Origin: Bordetella ansorpii
GTDB lineage: Bacteria; Pseudomonadota; Gammaproteobacteria; Burkholderiales; Burkholderiaceae_B
Direction of reading: 5' to 3'
Length of the DNA stretch: 64,000 nt
NCBI RefSeq assembly: GCF_900078315.1
Contig: NZ_FKBS01000008.1
Span: 26,471 to 90,470, forward strand
The translations under genes were made by a program, and so were the position numbers. The notes below the pieces were generated by a model. It ran no database searches, had not been told where the DNA came from, and saw only the letters and a program-made list of their open reading frames with translations. Below, piece after piece: positions 43,042 through 52,256 of the stretch (its first letter is position 1; each line of letters starts with the position of its first letter).

Positions 43042-43673
43042 CCCAGACCCCACAGACCGCCGATACCGATGTCTACCGCCGGCAGAGCTTCGGCACGCCG
43101 CTGCCCTTGAAGGCTCCGTATGGCCTGCTGATCGTCGATTTCGTCAATGGCTTCGCCGATCCCGCCGTGTTCGGCGGCGGCAACATCCGCCCGGCCATCG
43201 ACCGCACGGTGGGCCTGTTGCAAGCGGCGCGCGAACGCGGCTGGCCGGTGGCGCACAGCCGCATCGTCTACGCGGACAACGATGCCGACGCGAACGTGTT
43301 CTCGTTGAAAGTGCCAGGCATGCTGGGACTGAAAGAGCAGGGGCACAACAGCGCCATCGTGCCCGAGCTGACGCCCGCCGACGGCGAACTGGTGGTGCGC
43401 AAGACGGTGCCTTCGGCCTTCTTCGGCACGGGCCTGTCGGCCTGGCTGTCATTCCATGGCGTGCAGACCCTGCTGGTCGCCGGCGCCGTCACCAGCGGCT
43501 GCGTGCGGGCCAGCGTGGTGGACGCCATGCAGTACGGCTTCCGTCCGCTCGTGGTCACCGACTGCGTGGGCGACCGCGCGATCGCGCCCCACGAAGCCAA
43601 TCTGTTCGACATGGAACAGAAGTACGCAGCGCTGATGACCCGCGACGAGGCGCTGGCCGCGACAAGCCGATAA
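43038..43673 (+). CDS. picF: Maleamate amidohydrolase (NicF/PicF-like)
   Basis: A 211-residue isochorismatase-fold amidase. The cysteine-hydrolase triad is visible: Asp34 (LLIVDFVNGF), Lys122 (VVRKTVPSAF) and Cys155 (VTSGCVRAS, after the usual cis-peptide bond region). It hydrolyses maleamate to maleate and ammonia, feeding the isomerase. It resembles N-carbamoylsarcosine amidase, the relative of NicF. Last gene of the island; a 50-bp gap separates it from the convergent integrase. Confidence 0.92.
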   Translation: MTQTPQTADTDVYRRQSFGTPLPLKAPYGLLIVDFVNGFADPAVFGGGNIRPAIDRTVGLLQAARERGWPVAHSRIVYADNDADANVFSLKVPGMLGLKEQGHNSAIVPELTPADGELVVRKTVPSAFFGTGLSAWLSFHGVQTLLVAGAVTSGCVRASVVDAMQYGFRPLVVTDCVGDRAIAPHEANLFDMEQKYAALMTRDEALAATSR

Positions 43674-43723
43674 CGAAGCATGGGGCCGGCGGCCACGCCC
43701 TGCGTATTTCCCGACAGGTCGCC

Positions 43724-44815
43724 CTAGTCGTTCTCAAGCAACCGCCCGGCCTTGGACGACAGCGCCGACCCCGCGCGGTGATAGCCGACCACGCTGGCCA
43801 CGCTGGCGTGGCCGGTCAGCGCCATGGTCTCGCCCAGCGGCAACGCCTGCCGGCCGGCCTCGGTCACGAAACCCGAGCGCAGGCTGTGCGCCGAGTAGTC
43901 GCCCTGCAGCCCGGCCTGCGCGGCGCGCTGCTGCACGATCTTGCGGACTGCCTCGGCCCCCAGGGCGGCACCCATCACGCCCCCCCGCCGCACGCGGCGG
44001 AACAGAGGACCTTCGGTAATGCCGGCTGCCGTCAGCCAGGCCTGCAGGGCCACGGCGGCGCGGCCCACGACGGGCTTGTGGCTGTCAGCGCGTTCGGCGC
44101 CTTCCTGGTTGGTCTTGGACGTCCCCATCGAATACAGGAATCCTTCGGGCACGCGTCGGGTGTTTTCCATGGTGGCCCGCACGACCTCCGAGCGGCGGCG
44201 TCCGCCGCTGGCCCAGGCGAACAGCAGCAGGGCGCGATCGCGCAGGCCGATCAACGAGTCGTCGCAGGTGGCCAGCAGTTGCTCCAGCGGCTCTTTCGTC
44301 AGTGCGTCCTTTCTGGCCGGACGAACGCCACGCTTGGCATAGGCGCTGCGCACGCGCGCCATCAGTGACCGCACCTCGCGGCTGCGGCAGGGATTGGGCT
44401 GCTGTTTTGCCTCATGGGCTTCGGACAATACCGCCAGGCGGTGCCGGACCGTGGCCAGCTTGAAGGGGCCCGGGCTGCGCTTGACGCCACTGGCGACCAG
44501 CGCGGCATCGACGGCAGCGGGCAGGTCGTGGGCCAGCCCTTGTTGCTCCGTGACGTGTTCGACGTGATCGGCGATGAACTGCAGGACGGCAGTGACCGAA
44601 AGGGGCAGCACGAACGGCTGGCCCAGGCGCAGCTGATGCCACGCGGCCCAGTACTGGATGGCCGACCGGTACGAAGCCACGGTGTTCTGCGCGCTGCCCT
44701 CGCGCATCAGCGCCTGGATCGAGGCTTCACTGGAACCCAGCGCGGCCACGACGGTTTCAGCGATGAGGGCCCGCCTGGGCATGGGTGTCGACGGAGAGGG
44801 CAGGGCTTCGGTCAT
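43724..44815 (-). CDS. Tyrosine recombinase (site-specific integrase)
   Basis: A 363-residue recombinase. The N-terminal SAM-like core-binding domain (QNTVASYRSAIQYWAAWHQLRLGQPF) precedes the catalytic domain with the arginine in AWASGGRRRSEVV, H-x-x-R in YSAHSLRSGFV, the second His in LTGHASVASV and nucleophile Tyr in GYHRAGS, so it looks active. It is divergent from a KfrA-like gene across a repeat-rich region. No tRNA or flanking direct repeats are evident, so whether it moves anything is unknown. It directly follows the picolinate island. Confidence 0.88.
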   Translation of the reverse strand: MTEALPSPSTPMPRRALIAETVVAALGSSEASIQALMREGSAQNTVASYRSAIQYWAAWHQLRLGQPFVLPLSVTAVLQFIADHVEHVTEQQGLAHDLPAAVDAALVASGVKRSPGPFKLATVRHRLAVLSEAHEAKQQPNPCRSREVRSLMARVRSAYAKRGVRPARKDALTKEPLEQLLATCDDSLIGLRDRALLLFAWASGGRRRSEVVRATMENTRRVPEGFLYSMGTSKTNQEGAERADSHKPVVGRAAVALQAWLTAAGITEGPLFRRVRRGGVMGAALGAEAVRKIVQQRAAQAGLQGDYSAHSLRSGFVTEAGRQALPLGETMALTGHASVASVVGYHRAGSALSSKAGRLLEND

Positions 44816-44834
44816 GGCAATTCGATGTTGGCTT

Positions 44835-44915
44835 CAATATTGTTTGATATAATACATATCACGTATTAAATAATACGTCATTAAGAAACTAGATCGGATA
44901 ACTTTCAATTATCCG
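44835..44915. promoter_or_regulatory. AT-rich divergent promoter with four inverted repeats
   Basis: Within 81 bp lie four inverted repeats. CAATATTG is at 44835-44842. TGATAT/ATATCA is at 44845-44850 and 44856-44861. ACGTATTA/TAATACGT is at 44861-44868 and 44871-44878. CGGATAA/TTATCCG is at 44895-44901 and 44909-44915. A perfect TATAAT (44848-44853) gives a -10 box for the kfrA direction. The region is strikingly AT-rich for this genome. The repeats are probable binding sites for KfrA and/or the recombinase, which read away on either side. Confidence 0.65.
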
Positions 44916-44976
44916 CCCTAATTCTACGTCGCGACGGCGGTTCAACCCCTTACGTAACCAGGAAAAGGCACCCACC

Positions 44977-46101
44977 ATGGCCAGAGGCATCACCGACGAG
45001 GACGTCTGGGCGGCCGCCGATGCGCTGCTGCGTGACGGCGAGCAACCCACCATCGAGCGTGTTCGGCTGCACCTGGGGCGCGGTTCGCCCAATACCGTCG
45101 GCCCGCACCTGAAAACCTGGTTCAAGCAGCTCAGCGAACGCCATTCACGGCTGGGCGGGGCAGAGCAGGGGGCCAGCGGCTTGCCCGCGCCGCTGTTGCG
45201 GGCGGCTGGCCAGCTCTGGGAAGTGGCGTTGGCCAGCGCCCACGCTGAATGGGCGGAGGCCGCCGCGCAGGAACGGACGGCGGTGGCCAGGCAACGGGAG
45301 CACATCGACCTCGAGCGCGCAACGCTGCGGCAAGAGCGGGACCGATTGCAAACGCGCGAAGCCGACCTGCTGGCCTCGGCCGAAACGGCGCGCGAACAGG
45401 CCGCCGCGGCGGAAGCCCGTCTGGTGGCGGCAGAGGCCCAGGCCCGCGAAACCCGCGCCGCGCTGAAAGACGCCGAATCGCAGTTGGCAGACATCCGCGA
45501 CCGCGAGACCCGGCTGCAGCAGGCGCTGCGCGACGGCACGGTGGCCCACCAGGATGCCTTGGCCAAGGCAGACGCTCGCCATGCCGTGCATGAGCGCCGA
45601 TGGCTCGGCGAGCTGGACGAATTGCGCCAGGCCCTGAAGAAAACCAACGAGGATCAGGAGCGCGCACGAAAGGCCGCCGAGACTACGGCGGCCAAGCTGC
45701 GGGCGGATATCGAACAGGCCCGGTCGGAAACGGACGCGCAGGTGCAACGCGCCCAGGCCGCCGAATCCACGGTGCAGACCGTGATTGCGCAGTTGGATGC
45801 CAGCATTGCCGCGACCGAGACGGAGCGGTCATTGCGTCACGCCACCACGGCGCAGTTGCTCAGTCAGTTGGGCAGCCTGAACGATCAGCTGGTGGGCCGA
45901 GACCGGCAGATCGACCATCTGCTTGCGCAATTGGCCACGCGAGCGTCCGAGCCTGTGGCCCAGGCCAAGACACCGGCGCAGCCCCAAGATCCGGCCCACG
46001 CTCCGCCCGACGCGAAGCCATCCGTCCCCCCTCGGACAGCCTCAGCCTCCGCGCCTTCCAGCCCGTCTCGAAAGCCAACGGCCAGGAAGCGCCGTTCCTG
46101 A
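44977..46101 (+). CDS. KfrA-like DNA-binding coiled-coil protein
   Basis: A 374-residue protein. Residues 1-55 match the KfrA N-terminal DNA-binding region (ITDEDVWAAADALLRDGEQPTIERVRLHLGRGSPNTVGPHLKTWF). A long heptad-rich coiled coil (about 90-325, Ala/Glu/Arg/Gln-rich) follows, then a Pro/Ala linker and a very basic end (KPTARKRRS). Plasmid KfrA represses its own gene and forms filaments that aid partition. This copy is chromosomal and divergent from an integrase, so it may be a domesticated or integrated-element gene. The upstream inverted repeats are likely its operators. Confidence 0.82.
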   Translation: MARGITDEDVWAAADALLRDGEQPTIERVRLHLGRGSPNTVGPHLKTWFKQLSERHSRLGGAEQGASGLPAPLLRAAGQLWEVALASAHAEWAEAAAQERTAVARQREHIDLERATLRQERDRLQTREADLLASAETAREQAAAAEARLVAAEAQARETRAALKDAESQLADIRDRETRLQQALRDGTVAHQDALAKADARHAVHERRWLGELDELRQALKKTNEDQERARKAAETTAAKLRADIEQARSETDAQVQRAQAAESTVQTVIAQLDASIAATETERSLRHATTAQLLSQLGSLNDQLVGRDRQIDHLLAQLATRASEPVAQAKTPAQPQDPAHAPPDAKPSVPPRTASASAPSSPSRKPTARKRRS

Positions 46102-46144
46102 ACTTCCCGAGCGGCCTGCGTGGTTCCTGCGTACACTGGCCGCC

Positions 46145-46765
46145 ATGCTACGCATCGATCAACTCGGCAAACGCTACGGCGACTACACCGTCTTCGACGG
46201 CCTGACCCACGTCTTCCCGGCGGGTTGCTATGCGCTGTGCGAAGAAGACAGCACCGGCAAATCGACCTTGCTGGGCATCATCGCGGGCGTCATCCCTCCC
46301 GATGCCGGCGAAGTCTGGATCGACGGCCATTCGTTGGCCGGAACGCCGCAGGAAGCCAGGCTCAGGCTTGCCTACGTCCCCGACAACTGCATGGTCGACC
46401 CCACGCAGACCGGCCGCGAGTTGCTGGCGCAAGCCGCCGCCGGCAAGCACACCACCGTCGACGAAGGCACGCTGGCGCTGGCCCGCGCCCTCGGACTGGA
46501 ACCGCACCTGGACAAGCGTTTCGAACAGATGTCCACGGGCACCCGCAGAAAGGTCTATCTGGCGGCGGCCTCGCTGGGCCATCCCGCCGTCGTGATCGCC
46601 GACGGCGCCAGCAATGGGCTCGACGGCCCGGCCCGCGCAGTGCTGGCGCAGCAGTTCAAGGCCTGGGCCCGGGACCGCGTGGTGCTGTTCGCCAGCCATG
46701 ACCCAGAACTGGTGCAGGCCTGCGGCGCGGCGACGATCAACGTCGGCGACCTGCGCCCGGCCTGA
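46145..46765 (+). CDS. ABC-type ATPase with degenerate catalytic motifs
   Basis: A 206-residue ABC ATPase-like protein (LRIDQLGKRYGDYTVFDGLTHVFPAG). Key motifs deviate: the P-loop is EEDSTGKST (residues 33-41), lacking the first glycine; the signature is MSTGT instead of LSGGQ; and Walker B reads VVIADGAS, with Gly154 in place of the catalytic Glu. The H-loop His185 (FASHD) is kept. It may bind ATP but hydrolyse it poorly. No permease is adjacent; the next gene encodes AlaE. Function unknown; a regulatory or structural role is possible. Confidence 0.72.
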   Translation: MLRIDQLGKRYGDYTVFDGLTHVFPAGCYALCEEDSTGKSTLLGIIAGVIPPDAGEVWIDGHSLAGTPQEARLRLAYVPDNCMVDPTQTGRELLAQAAAGKHTTVDEGTLALARALGLEPHLDKRFEQMSTGTRRKVYLAAASLGHPAVVIADGASNGLDGPARAVLAQQFKAWARDRVVLFASHDPELVQACGAATINVGDLRPA

Positions 46766-46781
46766 CGCCGCGCGCGCCCTC

Positions 46782-47237
46782 ATGTCCGCCGATACCGCCC
46801 ACCGCCGCCGCGCCTTCCTCGCCGACACCACGGCGCTGATCCTGTTCTTCACCACGACCGGCGCGCTCAATGAACGCTACATCGCGGGCATGACCTGGGA
46901 TCAGGTGCTGCATGCCCGTCTGCTGGGCGCGGCCCTGATGGTTCCGGTCGCAAGACCCTATGGAATCTGGCGAGACTACGTCATGCGTCGAGCGAGCGAG
47001 AACCGCTTGTCCCGGCTGCTGTGGGACAGCGCGGCCCTGGTCAGCTTCCAGGTGCCGATCTACGCCGCGATCATCGCGTTCAGCGGCGCCTCGGGGCAGG
47101 GCCTGTGGCTCGGGGTATTGAGTGCCACGGTAATGATGCTGGTGCTGGGACGGCCCTACGGCGCGTTTCTCAACGCCGTGCGCAGGCTGTTCGGCCTGCC
47201 GCCAGGCGGCGCCAAGCCGATGAGCCTGGATACCTGA
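46782..47237 (+). CDS. alaE: L-alanine exporter AlaE
   Basis: A 151-residue inner-membrane protein with four hydrophobic segments, the same size as Escherichia coli AlaE (149). Shared blocks are ADTTALILFFTTTGALNERYIAGMTWDQVLHARLLGA, ARPYGIWRDYVMR and VSFQVPIYAAIIAF, ending GRPYGAFLNAVRRLFGL. It is a proton-driven exporter of L-alanine. It lies 16 bp after the degenerate ABC ATPase and converges on the SURF1 gene with a 40-bp gap. Confidence 0.88.
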   Translation: MSADTAHRRRAFLADTTALILFFTTTGALNERYIAGMTWDQVLHARLLGAALMVPVARPYGIWRDYVMRRASENRLSRLLWDSAALVSFQVPIYAAIIAFSGASGQGLWLGVLSATVMMLVLGRPYGAFLNAVRRLFGLPPGGAKPMSLDT

Positions 47238-47277
47238 AGACCAGGGCGTCCTGCGCCTGGCAAGGCCTGGATTCCGC

Positions 47278-48036
47278 CTATCTCTCGCGCCGCCGCCCCG
47301 TGCGCGCCACGATCACGGCCCCCACGATCACCATCGCCGCCATCGCGAACCAGGTAATCGCATAGACCAGGTGGCTGTTGCGGAACGCCAGCACCGTCAG
47401 GCCGCGCACCGGCGCAACGGAAGGATCCACCGCCGGGCCGGCGGTCTTCTCGGCATCGATGAAGTAGGGCGCCACCGCGCCCGCATCCAGGCCGCGCGCC
47501 ACGCCGATCGCCCGCGTATCGCGTGAATACCAGACGTCCTTGGCGGGATCGTTGGTGCGCAGGATGGGAAAATCCGGCTCGGACATCCGCAGCAGCCCGG
47601 CCACTTCGACCAGGCCCGCCGGGCCGCCCTGATCCTGCTGCTTGCGCCAGGCCGGCAGCACGAACCCCCGGTTCACCAGCACCGTACCGCCCTGGCGCAG
47701 CTGCAGCGGCGTCATCACCCAGTAGCCGCTGCCGTAGTCCGTGGTGGCCTGGACCAGCGTCTGCTGGTCGTAGCGGTACTCGCCCGTGGCCACGACGTGC
47801 CGGTACTCGTCATTGGCGGTGTTCATGGTGTCCCAGCGGTCTTCGCCGGGCGCCTGGGTGGCGGGCAGATGCACGCGCTGGTCGACCTTCGCGATCAGGT
47901 CCAGCTTCCAGGCGCGGCGCTGCACCTGCCATACGCCCAGCGAGCAGAAGCCCGCGAACAGGACGATGGCCAGCAAGACCAGGAACACCCGCCGGGCCAC
48001 GCCGCGCGACCGGGAAACGGCGGCTGTCGCGGTCAA
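47278..48036 (-). CDS. SURF1-family oxidase assembly protein
   Basis: A 252-residue SURF1 protein with the two terminal membrane helices typical of the family: VARRVFLVLLAIVLFAGFCSLGVWQVQRRAWK near the N-terminus and LVYAITWFAMAAMVIVGAVIVA at the end. Between them is the periplasmic domain with the VLVNRGFV motif. SURF1 helps insert heme into heme-copper oxidases. The start is a TTG overlapping the cyoD stop (TTGA), so it is coupled to the quinol oxidase genes. No cyoE follows. Confidence 0.87.
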   Translation of the reverse strand: MTATAAVSRSRGVARRVFLVLLAIVLFAGFCSLGVWQVQRRAWKLDLIAKVDQRVHLPATQAPGEDRWDTMNTANDEYRHVVATGEYRYDQQTLVQATTDYGSGYWVMTPLQLRQGGTVLVNRGFVLPAWRKQQDQGGPAGLVEVAGLLRMSEPDFPILRTNDPAKDVWYSRDTRAIGVARGLDAGAVAPYFIDAEKTAGPAVDPSVAPVRGLTVLAFRNSHLVYAITWFAMAAMVIVGAVIVARTGRRRER

Positions 48037-48431
48037 GGCATCTTCCGTGCGTCGTCCGGCATCATGTGCATCATGTTGTGGTCCAGGTGGTACATGATCC
48101 AGATCGAGCCGCTCAGCGTGATGATGACCAGCACCAGCGTGAACAGGATGGACAGCATGTTCCAGCCGCCTTCCGAGCGGAAATCCATATGCAGGAAGTA
48201 GATGACGTGCACCACCATCTGGATGGCGCCCAGCGCCAGCAGCACCAGGCTGGTCACGCGCGTGCTGGAGAACAGCCCGCCCATCACGATGGCGAAGGGA
48301 ATGGCGGTCAGGATCACGGCCAGCGCGAAGCCCAGCAGATAGCCGTGCAGCGAGGCGTGGGCCAGCGGATCCTCGTCCTCGTGGCCATGCCCATGGCCGT
48401 GCTCGTGGGCGGAGGTCGTCGTCGCGCTCAT
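48033..48431 (-). CDS. cyoD: Cytochrome bo3 quinol oxidase subunit IV
   Basis: A 132-residue subunit with three helices and the family block [24 protein letters not shown], then [15 protein letters not shown]. The N-terminus is unusually rich in His/Gly/Glu ([13 protein letters not shown]), a possible metal-binding tail. It assists binding of Cu(B) in subunit I. The ATG overlaps the cyoC stop by 4 bp. Confidence 0.92.
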   Translation of the reverse strand: MSATTTSAHEHGHGHGHEDEDPLAHASLHGYLLGFALAVILTAIPFAIVMGGLFSSTRVTSLVLLALGAIQMVVHVIYFLHMDFRSEGGWNMLSILFTLVLVIITLSGSIWIMYHLDHNMMHMMPDDARKMP

Positions 48432-49057
48432 GGCAGCACTCCCATCAGGTACACCACGGTGAATACGCCGATCCAGATCACGTCCAGGAAGTGCCAGAAC
48501 ATCGACAGGCACATCAGGCGGCGCTTGTTGGGGATGGTCAGGCCGTGCCGGGCGACCTGCACCATCAGCACCACCAGCCAGACAATGCCGAAGGTCACGT
48601 GCAGCCCGTGGGTGCCGACCAGCGTGAAGAACGAGGACAGGAAGGCGCTGCGCTGCGGTCCGGCGCCTTCGTGGATCAGGTGCGAGAACTCGTACAGCTC
48701 CAGCCCCAGGAAGCCCAGGCCCAGCAGGCCGGTGATGGCCAGCCAGCCCAGCAGCGAGCCCACGCGCCCCTTGCGCCCCTGCAGCAGCGCGAAGCCGTAG
48801 GTGATGGAGGACAGCAGCAGCAGGGCGGTGTTGATCGCCACCAGCGTCAGGTCGAACAGCTCGGCGCCGGTCGGCCCGCCCGCGTAGTTGCGGCCCAGCA
48901 CGCCATAGGTGGCGAACAGGCAGGCGAAGATGAGACAGTCGCTCATCAGGTACACCCAGAAGCCCAGCAGCGTGCCGTTCTTCGGATGGTGTTCCGTGGT
49001 CAGGTAGAACTGGCGACCCGCGTCGCCGTTCGGGGCGGTGGCAGTGAGTTCAGGCAT
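48428..49057 (-). CDS. cyoC: Cytochrome bo3 quinol oxidase subunit III
   Basis: A 209-residue subunit with five helices: [27 protein letters not shown], then [25 protein letters not shown], and the family block [21 protein letters not shown]. It ends with the usual [23 protein letters not shown]. It stabilises the oxidase core and proton uptake. Its start overlaps the cyoB end by 8 bp. Confidence 0.94.
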   Translation of the reverse strand: MPELTATAPNGDAGRQFYLTTEHHPKNGTLLGFWVYLMSDCLIFACLFATYGVLGRNYAGGPTGAELFDLTLVAINTALLLLSSITYGFALLQGRKGRVGSLLGWLAITGLLGLGFLGLELYEFSHLIHEGAGPQRSAFLSSFFTLVGTHGLHVTFGIVWLVVLMVQVARHGLTIPNKRRLMCLSMFWHFLDVIWIGVFTVVYLMGVLP

Positions 49058-51053
49058 GGTTGGCCAGCAGTTGGGTGCGATCGGATTCGGTGCGCGCGAC
49101 CTGGTCGGCCGGCACGTAGTAATCGCGGTGGTAATTGAAGGTGTGCACGATGGTGACGCCCACCAGCGCGGCGAAGGACACGATCGCCACCAGCCACATG
49201 TGCCAGATCATCGCGAAGCCCAGCACCATCGATATCGCCGCCAGCACCACGCCGGCCCAGGTATTGGCGGGCATGTGAATGGGGATGAAGCCGTCCAACG
49301 GGCGCCGGTAGCCCTCGCGCTTCATCTGCCACCAGGCGTCGCGGTCGTGGATCAGCGGCGTGAACGCGAAGTTGTAGGCCGGCGGCGGCGAGGACGTCGA
49401 CCACTCCAGCGTGCGGCCGTCCCACGGATCGCCCGTCTCGTCGCGCAGCGCGGCGCGCTTGCGGAAGCTCACCACCAGCTGGATCAGGAAGCAGGCGATG
49501 CCGCCCGCGATCAGCAGGGCGCCCACGGCCGCGATCTGGAACCAGATCTGCAGCGAGGGATCGTCGAAATGGCTCATGCGGCGCGTCACGCCCAACAGGC
49601 CCAGCACATAGAGCGGCATGAAGGCGGCGTAGAAGCCCACGAGCCACAGCCAGAACGACAGCTTGCCCCAGAAGGGGTCCAGCCGGTAGCCGAAGGCCTT
49701 GGGAAACCAGTAGGTGATGCCGGCCAGCAGGCCGAACAGCACGCCGCCGATGATTACGTTATGGAAGTGCGCGATCAGAAACAGGCTGTTGTGCAGGGCG
49801 AAGTCGGCCGGCGGCACGGCCAGCAGCACCCCGGTCATGCCGCCGATCACGAAGGTCACCATGAAGCCGACGGTCCACAGCATCGGAACGTCGAAGCGGA
49901 TGCGCCCGCGGTACATGGTGAACAGCCAGTTGAACACCTTGGCCCCGGTCGGGATCGAGATGATCATCGTGGTGATGCCGAAGAACGAGTTGACGCTGGC
50001 GCCGGACCCCATCGTGAAGAAGTGATGCAGCCAGACCAGGTAGGACAGCACCGTGATGACCACCGTGGCGTACACCATCGAGGCATAGCCGAACAGGCGC
50101 TTGCGGCAGTACGTCGCCACGACCTCGGAGAAGATGCCGAAGGCCGGCAGGATCAGGATGTAGACCTCGGGGTGGCCCCAGATCCAGATCAGGTTGATGT
50201 ACATCATGGCGTTGCCGCCGCCGTCCGCCGTGAAGAAGTTGGTGCCGACGTAGCGGTCCATGGTCAGCAGCGCCAGCACCGCGGTCAGCACGGGAAAGGC
50301 CGCCACGATCAGCACGTTGGTGCACAGCGAGGTCCACGTGAAGATCGGCATGCGCATCATCAGCATGCCCGGCGCGCGCATCTTCACGATGGTCACCAAC
50401 AGGTTGACCCCCGACAGCAAGGTGCCCACCCCCGCGATCTGCAGGGCCCATATGTAGTAGTCCACCCCGGGATCCGGACTGTGCAGGATGCCGGATAAAG
50501 GCGGATACGCCAGCCAGCCGGTCTTGGCGAATTCCCCCACGAACAGCGACATCATCACCAGCACCGCGCCCGCGGTGGTCATCCAGAAACTGAAGTTGTT
50601 CAGGAACGGGAACGCCACGTCGCGCGCGCCGATCTGCAGGGGCACGATGTAGTTCATCAGGCCCGTGACCAGCGGCATGGCCACGAAGAAGATCATGATC
50701 ACGCCGTGCGCGGTGAAGATCTGGTCGTAGTGGTGCGGCGGCAGGTATCCCAGGTTGTCGCCGAAGGCCACGGCCTGCTGCGCCCGCATCATCAGTGCGT
50801 CGGCGAAGCCGCGCAGCAGCATCACCAGGCCCAGGATCACGTACATGATCCCGATCTTCTTGTGGTCGATGCTGGTGAACCACTCATGCCACAGGTAGCC
50901 CCACTTGCGGTAGTAGGTGATGCCGCCCAGCACCCCGATGCCGCCCAGCGCCACGGCGGCGAAGGTTGCCAGCAGGATGGGCTCGTGCAAGGGAATCGCT
51001 TCCCAGGTCAGGCGTCCGAACAGAAGGCTTTCAGGTGCTGAATGATCGGCCAT
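49050..51053 (-). CDS. cyoB: Cytochrome bo3 quinol oxidase subunit I
   Basis: A 667-residue heme-copper oxidase core. The Cu(B) and cross-linking region GHPEVYIL has His294 (Escherichia coli His284, the constant ten-residue offset supports the alignment). The further Cu(B) ligands are His343 and His344 (WLHHFFTMG), and the heme ligands lie in HFHNVIIGG. It reduces O2 to water while pumping protons, using ubiquinol. Second gene of cyoABCD, about 40 bp after cyoA. Confidence 0.96.
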   Translation of the reverse strand: MADHSAPESLLFGRLTWEAIPLHEPILLATFAAVALGGIGVLGGITYYRKWGYLWHEWFTSIDHKKIGIMYVILGLVMLLRGFADALMMRAQQAVAFGDNLGYLPPHHYDQIFTAHGVIMIFFVAMPLVTGLMNYIVPLQIGARDVAFPFLNNFSFWMTTAGAVLVMMSLFVGEFAKTGWLAYPPLSGILHSPDPGVDYYIWALQIAGVGTLLSGVNLLVTIVKMRAPGMLMMRMPIFTWTSLCTNVLIVAAFPVLTAVLALLTMDRYVGTNFFTADGGGNAMMYINLIWIWGHPEVYILILPAFGIFSEVVATYCRKRLFGYASMVYATVVITVLSYLVWLHHFFTMGSGASVNSFFGITTMIISIPTGAKVFNWLFTMYRGRIRFDVPMLWTVGFMVTFVIGGMTGVLLAVPPADFALHNSLFLIAHFHNVIIGGVLFGLLAGITYWFPKAFGYRLDPFWGKLSFWLWLVGFYAAFMPLYVLGLLGVTRRMSHFDDPSLQIWFQIAAVGALLIAGGIACFLIQLVVSFRKRAALRDETGDPWDGRTLEWSTSSPPPAYNFAFTPLIHDRDAWWQMKREGYRRPLDGFIPIHMPANTWAGVVLAAISMVLGFAMIWHMWLVAIVSFAALVGVTIVHTFNYHRDYYVPADQVARTESDRTQLLANHA

Positions 51054-51095
51054 TTGGCGTTCCTGCGAGAGGCGTTCGTCGAGCGGGGAGTGGTT

Positions 51096-52085
51096 CTACA
51101 GGGCGGCGGGCGAGCTCATCGGGTTCTGCGGCAGTTGCAACTCGGCCTGCCGGGGCGCCCGGCAGATGTTGGCGTCGTCGAACCGGGCATGGGCGGACGT
51201 GCAGTGCCCGCCGGGCTGCGTGCAGCGGTCCAGGATGGCCTGGTACAGGCTCGGATCCACCGTGCCGAAGCGCTGCACGGGCACGGCCGAACTGGGCTGC
51301 ACCAGCGCCTGGTAGGCGGCGCGGTCCAGCGCGCGCGGGTCGGCCTTGTTCTTCTGCACCCACTGGTCGAACTCGGCCTGAGACAGCCCGTGGAACTTGA
51401 AGCGCATCTGCGAGAAGCCCGCGCCGCTGTAGTTGGCCGAGAAGCCCTGATACACGCCGGGCTGGTTGATGACCGCGTGCAGGCGGGTCTGCATGCCTGG
51501 CATGGCGTAGATCTGGCCGGCCAGCGCGGGAATGTAGAACGAGTTCATCACCGAGGACGAGGTCAGCTTGAACTCGATGGGGCGATCGACCGGCGCGGCC
51601 AGTTCATTGACCGTGGCGATGCCCTGTTCGGGATAGAGGAACAGCCACTTCCAGTCCAGCGCCACCACCTGCACTTCGAGCGGCTCGGTGCCCGCCGGCA
51701 CCTGGCGCTGCGCGTCCAGGCGTTCGAGCGGACGGTAGGGGTCGAGCTTGTGCGTGCTGACCCAGGTGAGGGCGCTCAACGCGATGATGATGAGCAGCGG
51801 CGCGGCCCAGATCAGCAGTTCCAGGATGGTGGAGTGGTCCCAATCCGGAGAGTAGGGGGCTTCGGTATTGCTTTCTCGATAGCGCCATGCGAACCACAGC
51901 GTGGCGACGATCACCGGCACGATGATCAGCAGCATCAGGCCGGTGGATACCAGGATGATGTCCCGCAACTGCCAGGCCACGTCTCCGGAGGGGGACAGCA
52001 GCACGGCCTTGCTGCATCCCCCCAGGGATGCCAATGCGGGAAGCCACAGAAAACGTCTCAACTTTCTGAAGAACAGCATGGACAT
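51096..52085 (-). CDS. cyoA: Cytochrome bo3 quinol oxidase subunit II
   Basis: A 329-residue lipoprotein. The lipobox is SLGGC with Cys24. Two helices follow (DIILVSTGLMLLIIVPVIVATLWFAWRYRE and ILELLIWAAPLLIIIALSALTW), then a cupredoxin domain that lacks the Cu(A) cysteines, as in quinol rather than cytochrome c oxidases (ALDWKWLFLYPEQGIATVNELA). It is first in the minus-strand operon, with a promoter in the 170-bp gap shared with the divergent MFS gene. Confidence 0.94.
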   Translation of the reverse strand: MSMLFFRKLRRFLWLPALASLGGCSKAVLLSPSGDVAWQLRDIILVSTGLMLLIIVPVIVATLWFAWRYRESNTEAPYSPDWDHSTILELLIWAAPLLIIIALSALTWVSTHKLDPYRPLERLDAQRQVPAGTEPLEVQVVALDWKWLFLYPEQGIATVNELAAPVDRPIEFKLTSSSVMNSFYIPALAGQIYAMPGMQTRLHAVINQPGVYQGFSANYSGAGFSQMRFKFHGLSQAEFDQWVQKNKADPRALDRAAYQALVQPSSAVPVQRFGTVDPSLYQAILDRCTQPGGHCTSAHARFDDANICRAPRQAELQLPQNPMSSPAAL

Positions 52086-52256
52086 GCAGCCCCTCCGCGG
52101 TTGGTGCCCCGATTAGGATAGTTTCAACCGTACTCTGGAGCCTATGAAAAATCTAGAGCAAAATGCAGGCTGGTTCGGTTGCAGGGCGCACAGGCAGGGT
52201 GCTGGCGCTCATCAGGGCAGGCTGTATTCCACGTCAAACACGGAGCGCGCCAACGT

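Noticed and set aside
43674-44976. Attachment sites or a tRNA beside the integrase
   Set aside because: No tRNA gene and no direct repeats flanking the picolinate island or integrase were seen, so mobility of the island is not claimed.
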